Shown: in pieces, positions 1 to 5,638 of the stretch | How the letters are laid out: the number at the start of each line of letters is the position of its first letter | How positions within the stretch are numbered: the stretch's first letter is position 1 | Source of the DNA: Bacteroidota bacterium | GTDB taxonomy: Bacteria; Bacteroidota; Bacteroidia; Chitinophagales; Chitinophagaceae | Assembly: GCA_023409675.1 (NCBI GenBank) | Contig: JAEYRC010000103.1 | Location: 1-5,638, forward strand | DNA: 5,638 nt | Reading direction: 5' to 3' | The notes under the pieces: generated by a model | Databases searched by the model: none | What the model was told of the DNA's origin: nothing | Seen by the model: the letters and a program-made list of their open reading frames with translations, nothing else | Position numbers and translations under genes: made by a program

Positions 1-507
1 ATCATTTATTCCATCATTAATAAAAAACCCAAACGCGCCGAAATCTACAGGCTGGTGCATGTAGATACGCTTGATGATCCTTATACCTGTGAATACATCG
101 TTCATCATATTATTCCCAACGACATCATCCGGGTGGAATTCAGGCTGGGCTTCAGGGTCGAGCCCCGTATCAACCTGCTGTTCCGTAAGGTGGTCAGCGA
201 CCTGGTACAAAATAAGGAGGTGAATATTACGAGCCGCTATGAAAGCCTCGAACGCAATAATGTGGTGGGTGATTTTCAGTTCATCGTCATGGAAAAGTAT
301 TTGAGCCAGGATAATGAACTGCCATTTACAGAAAGACTGATCATGAAATTCTATTTTATGCTGAAAGCCTGGAGCCTGTCGGAGGAAAAAGGATTCGGGT
401 TAGATACCTCAGCCGTAACCATCGAAAAATTTCCATTGATCGTAGCTCCTGTTACACAAATCAATCTTTCCCGGATCTATGACGATTATGAGCATCCGGG
501 AATTTAA
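1..507 (+). CDS. kup: Kup-family potassium uptake protein, C-terminal fragment
   Basis: This is the last 168 residues of a Kup (KUP/HAK/KT) potassium transporter, an inner-membrane proton-coupled K+ importer. The reading frame is open from base 1, so the gene starts upstream of the window; the GTG at 55 is an internal valine, not a start. The visible part is the cytoplasmic C-terminal domain with no membrane segment. Family wording is clear: NKKPKRAEIY near the edge, HVDTLDDPYTCEY, LGFRVEPRINLLFRKVV, then SRYESLERNN, GDFQFIVMEKYLS, and the late block SLSEEKGFGLDTSAVTIEK followed by FPLIVAP near the end. Complete family members are usually a little over 600 residues, so roughly a quarter is seen. 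The frame ends cleanly at TAA with no sign of damage. No strong T-tailed terminator follows. The assignment rests on recognised family wording; the ion specificity is known of the family and not readable from this fragment. Confidence 0.93.
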   Translation: MIYSIINKKPKRAEIYRLVHVDTLDDPYTCEYIVHHIIPNDIIRVEFRLGFRVEPRINLLFRKVVSDLVQNKEVNITSRYESLERNNVVGDFQFIVMEKYLSQDNELPFTERLIMKFYFMLKAWSLSEEKGFGLDTSAVTIEKFPLIVAPVTQINLSRIYDDYEHPGI

Positions 508-575
508 ACTCGCTTTGCCTGAGAAGGTTTGCTCCCGAACGGGTTTCAACTAACATTTATTCAGATTGATATTAT

Positions 576-592
576 AGCAGAAGTTTTCTGCT
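576..592. other. Small hairpin upstream of the hydrolase promoter
   Basis: AGCAGAA (576-582) and TTCTGCT (586-592) form a perfect 7-bp stem around a GTT loop. It lies 68 bases after the kup stop and just before the TAnnTTTG element at 609, overlapping the place where a -33 box would sit. It has no T-run behind it, so it is a poor intrinsic terminator. It could be a weak kup 3' end structure or an operator. The function is not shown by the sequence. Confidence 0.35.
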
Positions 593-616
593 GTCATACA
601 GATTAATTTATTTTTG
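588..616 (+). promoter_or_regulatory. Candidate Bacteroidota-type promoter for the alpha/beta hydrolase
   Basis: TATTTTTG at 609-616 matches the Bacteroidota -7 consensus TAnnTTTG exactly. An imperfect -33 element, CTG within TTTTCTG (588-590), lies 18 bases upstream, one base off TTG. Transcription would begin near 623, giving a leader of about 25 bases before the TTG start at 649. The -7 match is seen directly; the weak -33 box keeps confidence moderate. Confidence 0.45.
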
Positions 617-648
617 GCAGGCATTTCTTCACCAATAGTAACAGACAG

Positions 649-1458
649 TTGAAAAAGTCATTTACCAGATGGATTAAAATTCTATTGATCATTTATTGTT
701 CTGCAGGTATAGCCCTTTATTACCTGCAGGATACACTATTTTTTCATCCTGAGCCATTGGAAAAAGATCACGTCTACAATTTTGATCAGCCTTTCCGGGA
801 GCTGAATATTCCCTATACCGCCAGTTCTTCGATGAACATCATTCAGTTCACCACTGTAGAAAGCAAACCCAAAGGTGTTGTACTTTATTTTCATGGCAAC
901 AAAGCGAATATTGCCCGCTATGCCCCTTATGCATCAACCTTTACCGCAGAGAATTATGAAGTCTGGATGATCGATTACCCCGGCTTTGGAAAAAGCACCG
1001 GCGAATTCAGTGAAGCCATGTTGTACAACTGGGCGCTGACCTTTTATAAACTGGCCAGGGCCCGTTTTGAACCTGAAGAAATCATTCTGTACGGGAAGTC
1101 ACTCGGCACCGGCATTGCAGCCCAACTGGCTTCAATACGCGATTGCAAATATTTGGTGCTGGAAACCCCCTATTACAGCCTTCCGTCCATCATAGACAGT
1201 TATCTGCCGGTTTATCCTACGGGTACGATCATACGCTATTCGTTTCCCACATACAAGTATCTTGATGAAGTGACCGCGCCCATTGCGATCTTTCATGGCA
1301 GCGATGCCCGAACCATTCCGCTGCGCAATGCCCGGCAGCTTGAACCGCTATTAAAAACCGGCGATGAATTTATTGTTATTGAGGATGCCGGTCACAACAG
1401 CATTCCCGAAAATGACATCTACAATAGCTGGATGAAGGATATGCTGAATAATTTCTGA
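649..1458 (+). CDS. Membrane-anchored alpha/beta hydrolase (BEM46/ABHD17-like serine hydrolase)
   Basis: The 269-residue protein has a short basic N-terminus and one membrane segment at about residues 9-26, followed by the LQDTLFFHPEPL stretch typical of BEM46/YfhR-like hydrolases; the catalytic domain probably sits outside the cytoplasmic membrane, anchored by this segment. The fold is shown by the oxyanion motif YFHGN (80-84), DYPGFGKSTG (109-118), the nucleophile elbow GKSLGTG (149-155) with Ser151, the acid-loop motif HGSDARTIP (216-224), and AGHN with His249. The position that is usually Asp in this loop (HGxxD) is Ala220, with Asp219 one residue earlier. The start is TTG: an in-frame stop lies at 604-606, no ATG lies between, and the first internal ATG (Met62) would remove the membrane anchor. 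It is a single-gene unit after kup with its own promoter candidate, and converges on the thioredoxin gene. The substrate (ester, lipid or peptide) cannot be read from the sequence. Confidence 0.88.
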   Translation: MKKSFTRWIKILLIIYCSAGIALYYLQDTLFFHPEPLEKDHVYNFDQPFRELNIPYTASSSMNIIQFTTVESKPKGVVLYFHGNKANIARYAPYASTFTAENYEVWMIDYPGFGKSTGEFSEAMLYNWALTFYKLARARFEPEEIILYGKSLGTGIAAQLASIRDCKYLVLETPYYSLPSIIDSYLPVYPTGTIIRYSFPTYKYLDEVTAPIAIFHGSDARTIPLRNARQLEPLLKTGDEFIVIEDAGHNSIPENDIYNSWMKDMLNNF

Positions 1459-1492
1459 TCTTACTCCTGAATAGTAATTAATTATTCAGCAT
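1441..1492. repeat. Perfect 13-bp inverted repeat spanning two convergent gene ends (candidate bidirectional terminator)
   Basis: ATGCTGAATAATT at 1441-1453 is the exact reverse complement of AATTATTCAGCAT at 1480-1492, with 26 bases between. The left arm encodes the Met-Leu-Asn-Asn near the hydrolase C-terminus; the right arm, read on the minus strand, encodes the last Ala-Glu and stop of the thioredoxin gene. A third partial copy, CTGAATA at 1467-1473, can pair with TATTCAG at 1483-1489 to make a shorter 7-bp hairpin with a 9-base loop, so two exclusive folds exist. Neither side has a T-run, so this is not a classic intrinsic terminator. The place between convergent genes makes a shared 3' end structure plausible. 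Confidence 0.5.
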
Positions 1493-2774
1493 TCGCGGTT
1501 TGATTTGCCCGCTCAGCAGCAAGCTGAATCATCGCTTCCAGTTCATTGATCAGCTCGGTATCGGAAGAAAACCCTGTTGACATGAACAACTGTTTACCCT
1601 TACCATCAATGATCACTTTTGCCGGAATACCTCTTGGCTTGAACATCGAAAGCACTTTGAATGATTGCTCATCATCATTTACTGGTTCATCCATTAAAAC
1701 ATGAAAGGGATACTTGCTTTCGTTAATGTATTTACGCACTCGGCTGAGCGCGCCGTCTTGTTTTTCCTGTGTAGCGATATACAGGAATTTAACTTCAGGA
1801 TGGCGATCCATCACTTTTACCATGGCGGGAAATGAGGCTTTACAGGGCGCGCACCAGGTGGCCCAGAAATCTATGACCACGGTTTTGCCGCTAAAATCAT
1901 CGAGTGATACGGTTTTGCCGTCGATATCCTTCAGGGTAAATGAAGCCACGTCAACATCAAGTATCTTTTTCTTTAATTCTTCTTTAAGGGTAGCCACAAC
2001 ATTCTTTTGCAGATCGGTAAAGAATTCATCAAAACCGCTTTCGTCACCATTCTTTTTAACATACAACCCTTTCAATTGTTTGTTCATGGCCGAAGTAGAT
2101 TTACCGGTTCGGGCCATTTTAAGCAGAAGCAGATAGGCATCTTCCTCCTGTTCATTCAGCTCCAGCAGGTGAGCATACCGTTCCACTGATGGCAACATAC
2201 CTTCTTCGGGGCTGCTGTCGAAGGCTTTCTCCTGGTATTCCAGCGCTTCTTTGTATTTACCATTGGCATATAACGCCATGGCATAAGTGTCGTTATAGGG
2301 ATAATAGGCGAAGTCCATAAAGCGTTTCCAGTCCTGCGCTTCAAACGATTCGGGTTTTGCTTTGGGATCATCTTTAAACGACATATACAGGTCGAGGGTT
2401 CGCTTAGCCAGCGATTCGGCCACATCCAGGTCCTTTTTTTCCTCTACCAGCGTGGCTGCAGCCATACTTAAAAAAGAGGTCTGATTGAACTTGTTGTTCA
2501 TGGAGGCGATCATTTTATCAAATCCGGCATAATCGCCGGCACCGAGGTAATCCATGGCAACGTTCCCTTTCATCATATCGAAAGTCTCAGCATCCTTATC
2601 TTTATCAAGCTTATTGTCTTTAATAATCTTCTTCATGATCGCCGTACTTTTCACAGGATCATCTTCGTCTGCCATAGCTTTTAGTTGCTGCATTAATGTA
2701 TTTTCCTGTGCTGTTGCATGCAGGCTTCCAATAATGGCCAGGCCGGTTATTAACTTTTTGATACTTCTTATCAT
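1482..2774 (-). CDS. Exported TlpA/ResA-like thioredoxin-domain protein with helical N-terminal region
   Basis: The 430-residue protein begins with a signal peptide: basic MIRSIKKL, a hydrophobic core, and a likely cut in ATA|Q after residue 22, so it should act in the periplasm. Residues about 25-265 are charged and helical, with TPR-like wording such as YANGKYKEALEYQEKAFDSSPE near 168-190. The C-terminal TlpA/ResA-type domain covers about 272-415: VASFTLKDIDGKTVSLDDF, the strand VVIDFWATWCAPC with the redox pair Cys308-x-x-Cys311, and the cis-proline loop RGIPAK with Pro384. This is a thiol-disulfide oxidoreductase, most often a reductase in this family; its partner is unknown. Many Bacteroidota TlpA proteins carry a DUF4369 domain at the N-terminus; I do not recognise one here. 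No good promoter is visible upstream (TATATTTC at 2803-2810 misses the last G and has no -33 box). It lies downstream of oxyR on the same strand, separated by 209 bases including a large palindrome. Confidence 0.9.
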   Translation of the reverse strand: MIRSIKKLITGLAIIGSLHATAQENTLMQQLKAMADEDDPVKSTAIMKKIIKDNKLDKDKDAETFDMMKGNVAMDYLGAGDYAGFDKMIASMNNKFNQTSFLSMAAATLVEEKKDLDVAESLAKRTLDLYMSFKDDPKAKPESFEAQDWKRFMDFAYYPYNDTYAMALYANGKYKEALEYQEKAFDSSPEEGMLPSVERYAHLLELNEQEEDAYLLLLKMARTGKSTSAMNKQLKGLYVKKNGDESGFDEFFTDLQKNVVATLKEELKKKILDVDVASFTLKDIDGKTVSLDDFSGKTVVIDFWATWCAPCKASFPAMVKVMDRHPEVKFLYIATQEKQDGALSRVRKYINESKYPFHVLMDEPVNDDEQSFKVLSMFKPRGIPAKVIIDGKGKQLFMSTGFSSDTELINELEAMIQLAAERANQTANAE

Positions 2775-2860
2775 ATATTGTTCTTTATGCTGGTTATTTT
2801 ATGAAATATACTTAGGAATTGTCGGGCATGATCAGATTTTTATTGAGTATTAAACAGCCT

Positions 2861-2953
2861 TTCCCGCAGATCACACGGATTTTAAGCAGATGGGCGCAAA
2901 TTAACAGCCATAATCTGCGTAAATCCGCTCAAAATCCGCGTAATCTGCGGGAA
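2861..2953 (-). repeat. Large imperfect palindrome between oxyR and the thioredoxin gene, folds best as minus-strand RNA
   Basis: Two 42-base arms, 2861-2902 and 2912-2953, are inverted copies separated by a 9-base loop (2903-2911). By hand 34 of 42 positions pair. The eight differences are five transitions and one run of three adjacent substitutions (2892-2894). In a minus-strand transcript all five transitions become G-U pairs and the run becomes a 3x3 internal loop; in a plus-strand transcript the same five are A-C mismatches. The right arm also contains four copies of AATCYGC starting at 2912, 2922, 2933 and 2942, about one DNA helical turn apart. The element begins 30 bases past the oxyR stop. 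No T-run follows it on the minus side. From memory, it resembles palindromic intergenic repeats seen in environmental Bacteroidota, which is unchecked. It could be a 3' UTR stem, a REP-like or MITE-like repeat, or a protein-binding array. Confidence 0.85.
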
Positions 2954-2983
2954 CTATTTCTATGCATTTTTTGTATAACATAA

Positions 2984-3931
2984 TTAACCCTGTCGCGCAA
3001 CCGGCAAAATATTCACCGGTTTGTTCTTTTGTATTTTTTCGGGGATGGATGCAATAATCTCTGCCTTCAGCAAGGCAATGAGTTTCTTTTTTACCAGGTC
3101 GCGATGCACCACCAAACTTACTTCGCGCATAGGTGCCGGAGCACGGAAACGGCGTATCTGCTTCCGCTGCGACGCGCTTAAATCAATGGTAGCCAGTTCC
3201 GGAAGAATGGTGATGCCCTCATTGATATCCACCATTTTGCGTAATGTTTCTATGCTTCCCGCCTCATATTCAAAATGCATCAGGCTTTTACCGGCTTTCT
3301 GCAATTCACATAGATTAACGATCTGCGAATGAAAACAATGTCCTTCCTCCAATAGCCAGAGCTTTCCGGGGTCGATGTCACGGGAAAGGATATACGATTT
3401 TTTCAATAATGCGTTTTTCACCGATAAATACACCATAAGTTCTTCATAGAACAATACTTCTCCCTTAATTCCCACTTCCTGCAGGGGTGTCACCAGGATA
3501 GCCGCATCGATTCGGCCTTCTTTAAGCCGCAACAAAATATTCTCCGTGGTCATCTCCTGAACGGCCAGCCGGATATCAGGATATTTTCCGGTGAACGTCT
3601 TTACGAATAAGGGTAAAATATAGGGCGCCAGGGTGGGAATAATTCCCAGCTTCAGCGTACCTGCCACTATTCCTTTATGCTCCTGCACCAGGTCATTCAT
3701 CAGGTCAAATTCCGTCAGTACCCGCCGGGCCTGAACAATCAACGCAGCTCCCGCTTCCGTGGGTACCACTGGCTGCTTACTTCGGTCGAACAGTTGAATC
3801 CCCAGCTCCTGTTCCAGCTTACTGATCTGCATGCTCAGGGTGGGCTGCGTTACATAGCAATGCCTGGCCGCCTCAGCAAAATGCCGGAAGCTGTCTACCG
3901 CTACAATATATTCTAACTGAACCAGGGTCAT
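2984..3931 (-). CDS. oxyR: OxyR, LysR-family peroxide-sensing transcription regulator
   Basis: The 315-residue protein has an N-terminal winged helix-turn-helix (about residues 1-60: LEYIVAVDSFRHFAEAARHC, then TQPTLSMQISKLEQELG and LFDRSKQPVVPTEAG), a linker helix, and a LysR substrate-binding domain from about 91. The peroxide-sensing wording is present: IPTLAPYILP with Thr100, and LLEEGHC followed by FHSQIVNLC, placing His198, Cys199 and Cys208 exactly at the E. coli OxyR numbers. In E. coli these two cysteines form the activating disulfide. I chose the start at MTLVQLEYIV because OxyR proteins begin this way. The frame is open for 21 more codons to an ATG ending at 3994, but that extension (MQVAPSTFPLF and on) does not look like part of the family. 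The C-terminus after residue 295 is a basic tail. It is followed by a large palindrome and then the thioredoxin gene; no catalase, ahpC or dps is visible in the window, so its targets lie elsewhere. Confidence 0.93.
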   Translation of the reverse strand: MTLVQLEYIVAVDSFRHFAEAARHCYVTQPTLSMQISKLEQELGIQLFDRSKQPVVPTEAGAALIVQARRVLTEFDLMNDLVQEHKGIVAGTLKLGIIPTLAPYILPLFVKTFTGKYPDIRLAVQEMTTENILLRLKEGRIDAAILVTPLQEVGIKGEVLFYEELMVYLSVKNALLKKSYILSRDIDPGKLWLLEEGHCFHSQIVNLCELQKAGKSLMHFEYEAGSIETLRKMVDINEGITILPELATIDLSASQRKQIRRFRAPAPMREVSLVVHRDLVKKKLIALLKAEIIASIPEKIQKNKPVNILPVARQG

Positions 3932-3948
3932 GTATGGCGGTGAAATTA

Positions 3949-3955
3949 CAAAATA
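3949..3955 (-). promoter_or_regulatory. Weak candidate -7 element for oxyR
   Basis: The minus strand reads TATTTTG here, one base short of the Bacteroidota consensus TAnnTTTG, 17 bases before the chosen oxyR ATG. No clear TTG box is seen at the right distance upstream. If real, it would place the transcript start downstream of the alternative ATG at 3994 and support the shorter OxyR start. The remaining 163-base leader region (3932-4094) shows no clear OxyR operator or hairpin. Confidence 0.22.
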
Positions 3956-4094
3956 GGCAGTAAAGAGGGGGAAAGTGGAGGGCGCTACCTGCATGCTTCA
4001 TCCAAACAGTACGCTCAACCTACATCATCGGGGTTCCATCAATAAAAAAATTCTAACAAAAAGAAATATCTTTATTCCTGCTGTGCTGTTACGG

Positions 4095-5015
4095 TTATTC
4101 TTCCAGGGTTACTTTCGACTTGCCCACCTTCAGCTTATACCCTATGCCGACTTTCAGCGCCAGGTTTTCCCGACTATGACTCACGGGAAAATCATAACAT
4201 ACCGGAAAGGAATAGTCTTTCAGGATATCGCGGAAAATACCATAAACATCATCCCCAAATGGTCTGCTGGTATCGTTAAGGTCCGAAAAACCTCCAATGA
4301 TCAATCCACCCAGTCGGTCGAATTTACCGCTGCGTTTCAACTGGTACAGCATCCGGTCGATATTGTACAGGTATTCACCGATATCTTCCAGGAATAAGAT
4401 TTTTCCACGGGTTTCAATATCCGAAGCACTTCCGCAGGCATGAGCCAGCAGTGCCAGGTTACCCCCTACCAGTTTGCCCACCACTTCTCCTTGCCGGTTA
4501 TCGGGGTGGGAATTGATTTTGTACTTGATTTTTCTTCCCGCTAAAACATTCCGTAAAGAATTCAGGTATGGATCTTCGGCAGGCACCGTATCATTAAAGG
4601 CTGCTGCCATAGGACCATGAATAGTGGCAATACCTAAATTCGTATGGATATGACTGTGCAAAACGGTAATATCACTGAATCCGATGATCCATTTCGGATT
4701 TTTTTTAAAGCGCTTAAAATTTACCCGGTCAATAATTCTGCTGACGCCATACCCACCCCGTGCGCATAAAATCGCTTTGATCTGATCGTCATCAAGCATC
4801 GCCTGCAGGTCTGCCAGCCGAACATCATCGGTTCCGGAAAAGTAGTTATCCGAATCTCCGCCTACCGTATGTCCGCTGCGGACATTATAACCCCAATCTG
4901 TAAGCGCTGTTATGCAGGATTGAACATTTTCTTCAGCCATATACCCGGCCGGACAAATTATACCGATCGTATCACCTTTTGCTAAATAGGGCGGAATTTT
5001 AGGTAGTTTCATCAT
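4095..5015 (-). CDS. ldcA: S66 family LD-carboxypeptidase (muramoyltetrapeptide carboxypeptidase)
   Basis: The 306-residue, full-length protein belongs to peptidase family S66, which removes the terminal D-alanine from muropeptide tetrapeptides during peptidoglycan recycling in the cytoplasm; no signal peptide is present, in keeping with that. The N-terminal domain has KGDTIGIICPAG (13-24), ARGGYGVSRIIDRVNF (85-100) and GFSDIT (112-117) with nucleophile Ser114, then TIHGPM (131-136). The C-terminal domain has GKLVGGNL (180-187), FLEDIGEYLYNIDRM (208-222) with Glu210, and FPVSHSRENLAL (276-287) with His280, completing the Ser-His-Glu triad. The start is the first of two adjacent ATGs (Met-Met); the second, at 5012, is equally possible. 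An A-run of nine precedes it on the coding strand in place of a Shine-Dalgarno sequence. It lies 27 bases after a paralogue on the same strand, so the two are probably co-transcribed. The related MccF immunity peptidases are an alternative within S66, but nothing here points to a microcin locus. Confidence 0.92.
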   Translation of the reverse strand: MMKLPKIPPYLAKGDTIGIICPAGYMAEENVQSCITALTDWGYNVRSGHTVGGDSDNYFSGTDDVRLADLQAMLDDDQIKAILCARGGYGVSRIIDRVNFKRFKKNPKWIIGFSDITVLHSHIHTNLGIATIHGPMAAAFNDTVPAEDPYLNSLRNVLAGRKIKYKINSHPDNRQGEVVGKLVGGNLALLAHACGSASDIETRGKILFLEDIGEYLYNIDRMLYQLKRSGKFDRLGGLIIGGFSDLNDTSRPFGDDVYGIFRDILKDYSFPVCYDFPVSHSRENLALKVGIGYKLKVGKSKVTLEE

Positions 5016-5042
5016 CTTTTTTTTTATACAAAGCAGGCCGGA

Positions 5043-5638
5043 TCAAATCTCCATCAGGGTGCTTCCTGAAGCAGTAACGGACAGCCTGAACCGGACACCG
5101 GTTTTCAGGGCATAGTTTTCTTTCTGATGGCCAACGGGAAAGTTAAAACAAACAGGATAATCATAATCCTTCACCTTTTCCATAACGATCTCTTCCACAC
5201 TGCGCCCGAATTCACTACCGGGATCATCGGGCTTAACACGGAAACCACCGATGATCAGGCCATTCAATGCATCCAGCTTTCCCGAGCGTTTCAAATTCCA
5301 GAACATCCGGTCGATACTGTACAGGTATTCTCCGACATCTTCAACAAAAAGTATTTTGCGGGTGGTACGCAGGTCAGAGCGGCTTCCCGCAAGTGACTCT
5401 AAGGTTTTCAGGTTTCCACCAACCAGTGCACCTTCCGCATTCCCCAAACGATTGAATGGAGAAGCCTCGCATTGATAACGAATCTTGTCGCCGGTTAAGC
5501 AACGGAAAATTGAATTGATGGTTTCCTGCTGCACCGGATCCGCCTTTTCCCATTCAGACGGAAAACTGTTGCACATTTTGCTGTGGATGGTGGCGATGCC
5601 ATAATTCCGGTTCAGATGGCAATGTAATACGGTTATAT
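5043..5638 (-). CDS. Second S66 family LD-carboxypeptidase, N-terminus cut by window edge
   Basis: The frame is open to the right edge, giving 197 residues of the C-terminal two thirds of an S66 peptidase paralogous to its downstream neighbour. The first visible residues, ITVLHCHL then GIATIHSKMCNSF, align with ITVLHSHI and GIATIHGPMAAAF of that neighbour, so the nucleophile motif GFSD lies just outside the window. The other triad parts are visible: Glu in FVEDVGEYLYSIDRM and His in FPVGHQKENYAL. In the block beginning G-x-LVGGNL and ending GLIIGGF, 43 of 64 residues match the neighbour by hand count. The ATG at 5574-5576 is internal (Met21 of the visible part), because clear homology continues upstream of it. 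The HGPM motif of the neighbour reads HSKM here, and the loop after GLIIGGF is three residues longer (RVKPDDPG), which could mean a different substrate range. Confidence 0.9.
   Translation of the reverse strand, partial: ITVLHCHLNRNYGIATIHSKMCNSFPSEWEKADPVQQETINSIFRCLTGDKIRYQCEASPFNRLGNAEGALVGGNLKTLESLAGSRSDLRTTRKILFVEDVGEYLYSIDRMFWNLKRSGKLDALNGLIIGGFRVKPDDPGSEFGRSVEEIVMEKVKDYDYPVCFNFPVGHQKENYALKTGVRFRLSVTASGSTLMEI

Noticed and set aside
55..57. GTG as start of a small 150-residue protein
   Set aside because: Kup homology continues upstream in frame to base 1, so this valine is internal.
534..543. CCCGAACGGG as the stem of a kup terminator
   Set aside because: The stem is three to four pairs with almost no loop and no T-run follows, so it is not convincing.
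1714..2136. Open frame on the plus strand inside the thioredoxin gene
   Set aside because: It lies opposite a well-supported coding gene, has no family features, and looks like an antisense shadow.
2803..2810. TATATTTC on the minus strand as a promoter for the thioredoxin gene
   Set aside because: It misses the final G of TAnnTTTG and there is no TTG box at a suitable distance upstream, so it is too weak to list.
2861..2953. CRISPR-like array in the AATCYGC repeats
   Set aside because: Units are only about 10 bases apart with no spacers, and the element is a palindrome; no cas genes are present.
3932..3994. Longer OxyR start at the ATG ending at 3994, adding 21 residues
   Set aside because: The extension does not resemble the OxyR N-terminus, which begins right at MTLVQLEY, and using the shorter start puts the two redox cysteines at 199 and 208.
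3975..4397. Open frame on the plus strand across the oxyR leader and the S66 gene
   Set aside because: Most of it is antisense to the conserved C-terminus of the S66 peptidase and it shows no recognisable domain.
5019..5027. T-run of nine on the plus strand as a terminator tail
   Set aside because: No hairpin precedes it and no plus-strand gene ends there; on the coding strand it is simply the A-rich stretch before the S66 start, common in Bacteroidota.
5574..5576. ATG as start of the second S66 peptidase
   Set aside because: Clear S66 wording (ITVLH, GIATIH) continues upstream in the same frame to the window edge; starting here would drop part of a domain.

Overview
The window reads as chromosomal DNA of a Bacteroidota bacterium, most likely of the Chitinophagaceae type (an inference from protein style, not from a search). 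Supporting signs are a Kup tail with the wording typical of that phylum, a TlpA-like thioredoxin with a long helical N-terminal region, a TAnnTTTG-type promoter element, the absence of clear Shine-Dalgarno sequences, and moderate GC content. I see no mobile genes, CRISPR array, tRNA or rRNA.

Layout: (1) 1-507 is the C-terminal cytoplasmic part of a Kup potassium transporter, cut by the left edge. (2) 508-648 is a short intergenic region with a small hairpin and a good TAnnTTTG promoter element for the next gene. (3) 649-1458 is a membrane-anchored alpha/beta hydrolase with a TTG start. (4) 1482-2774 (minus) is an exported TlpA/ResA-like thioredoxin protein that converges on the hydrolase. The last codons of the two genes form a perfect 13-bp inverted repeat. 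(5) 2775-2983 is intergenic and holds a large imperfect palindrome at 2861-2953. (6) 2984-3931 (minus) is OxyR, with both redox cysteines at the E. coli positions 199 and 208. (7) 4095-5015 and 5043-5638 (both minus, the second cut by the right edge) are tandem paralogous S66 LD-carboxypeptidases 27 bp apart.

Functionally these are mostly housekeeping and stress genes: potassium uptake, peroxide sensing (OxyR), periplasmic thiol-disulfide chemistry (TlpA-like) and peptidoglycan peptide recycling (S66). OxyR and the thioredoxin-like protein are adjacent and co-oriented, which suggests a redox theme, but the large palindrome between them argues against assuming one operon. I found no convincing new multi-gene system. 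The most unusual signal is the palindrome, whose arm differences are all tolerated as G-U pairs only in minus-strand RNA.
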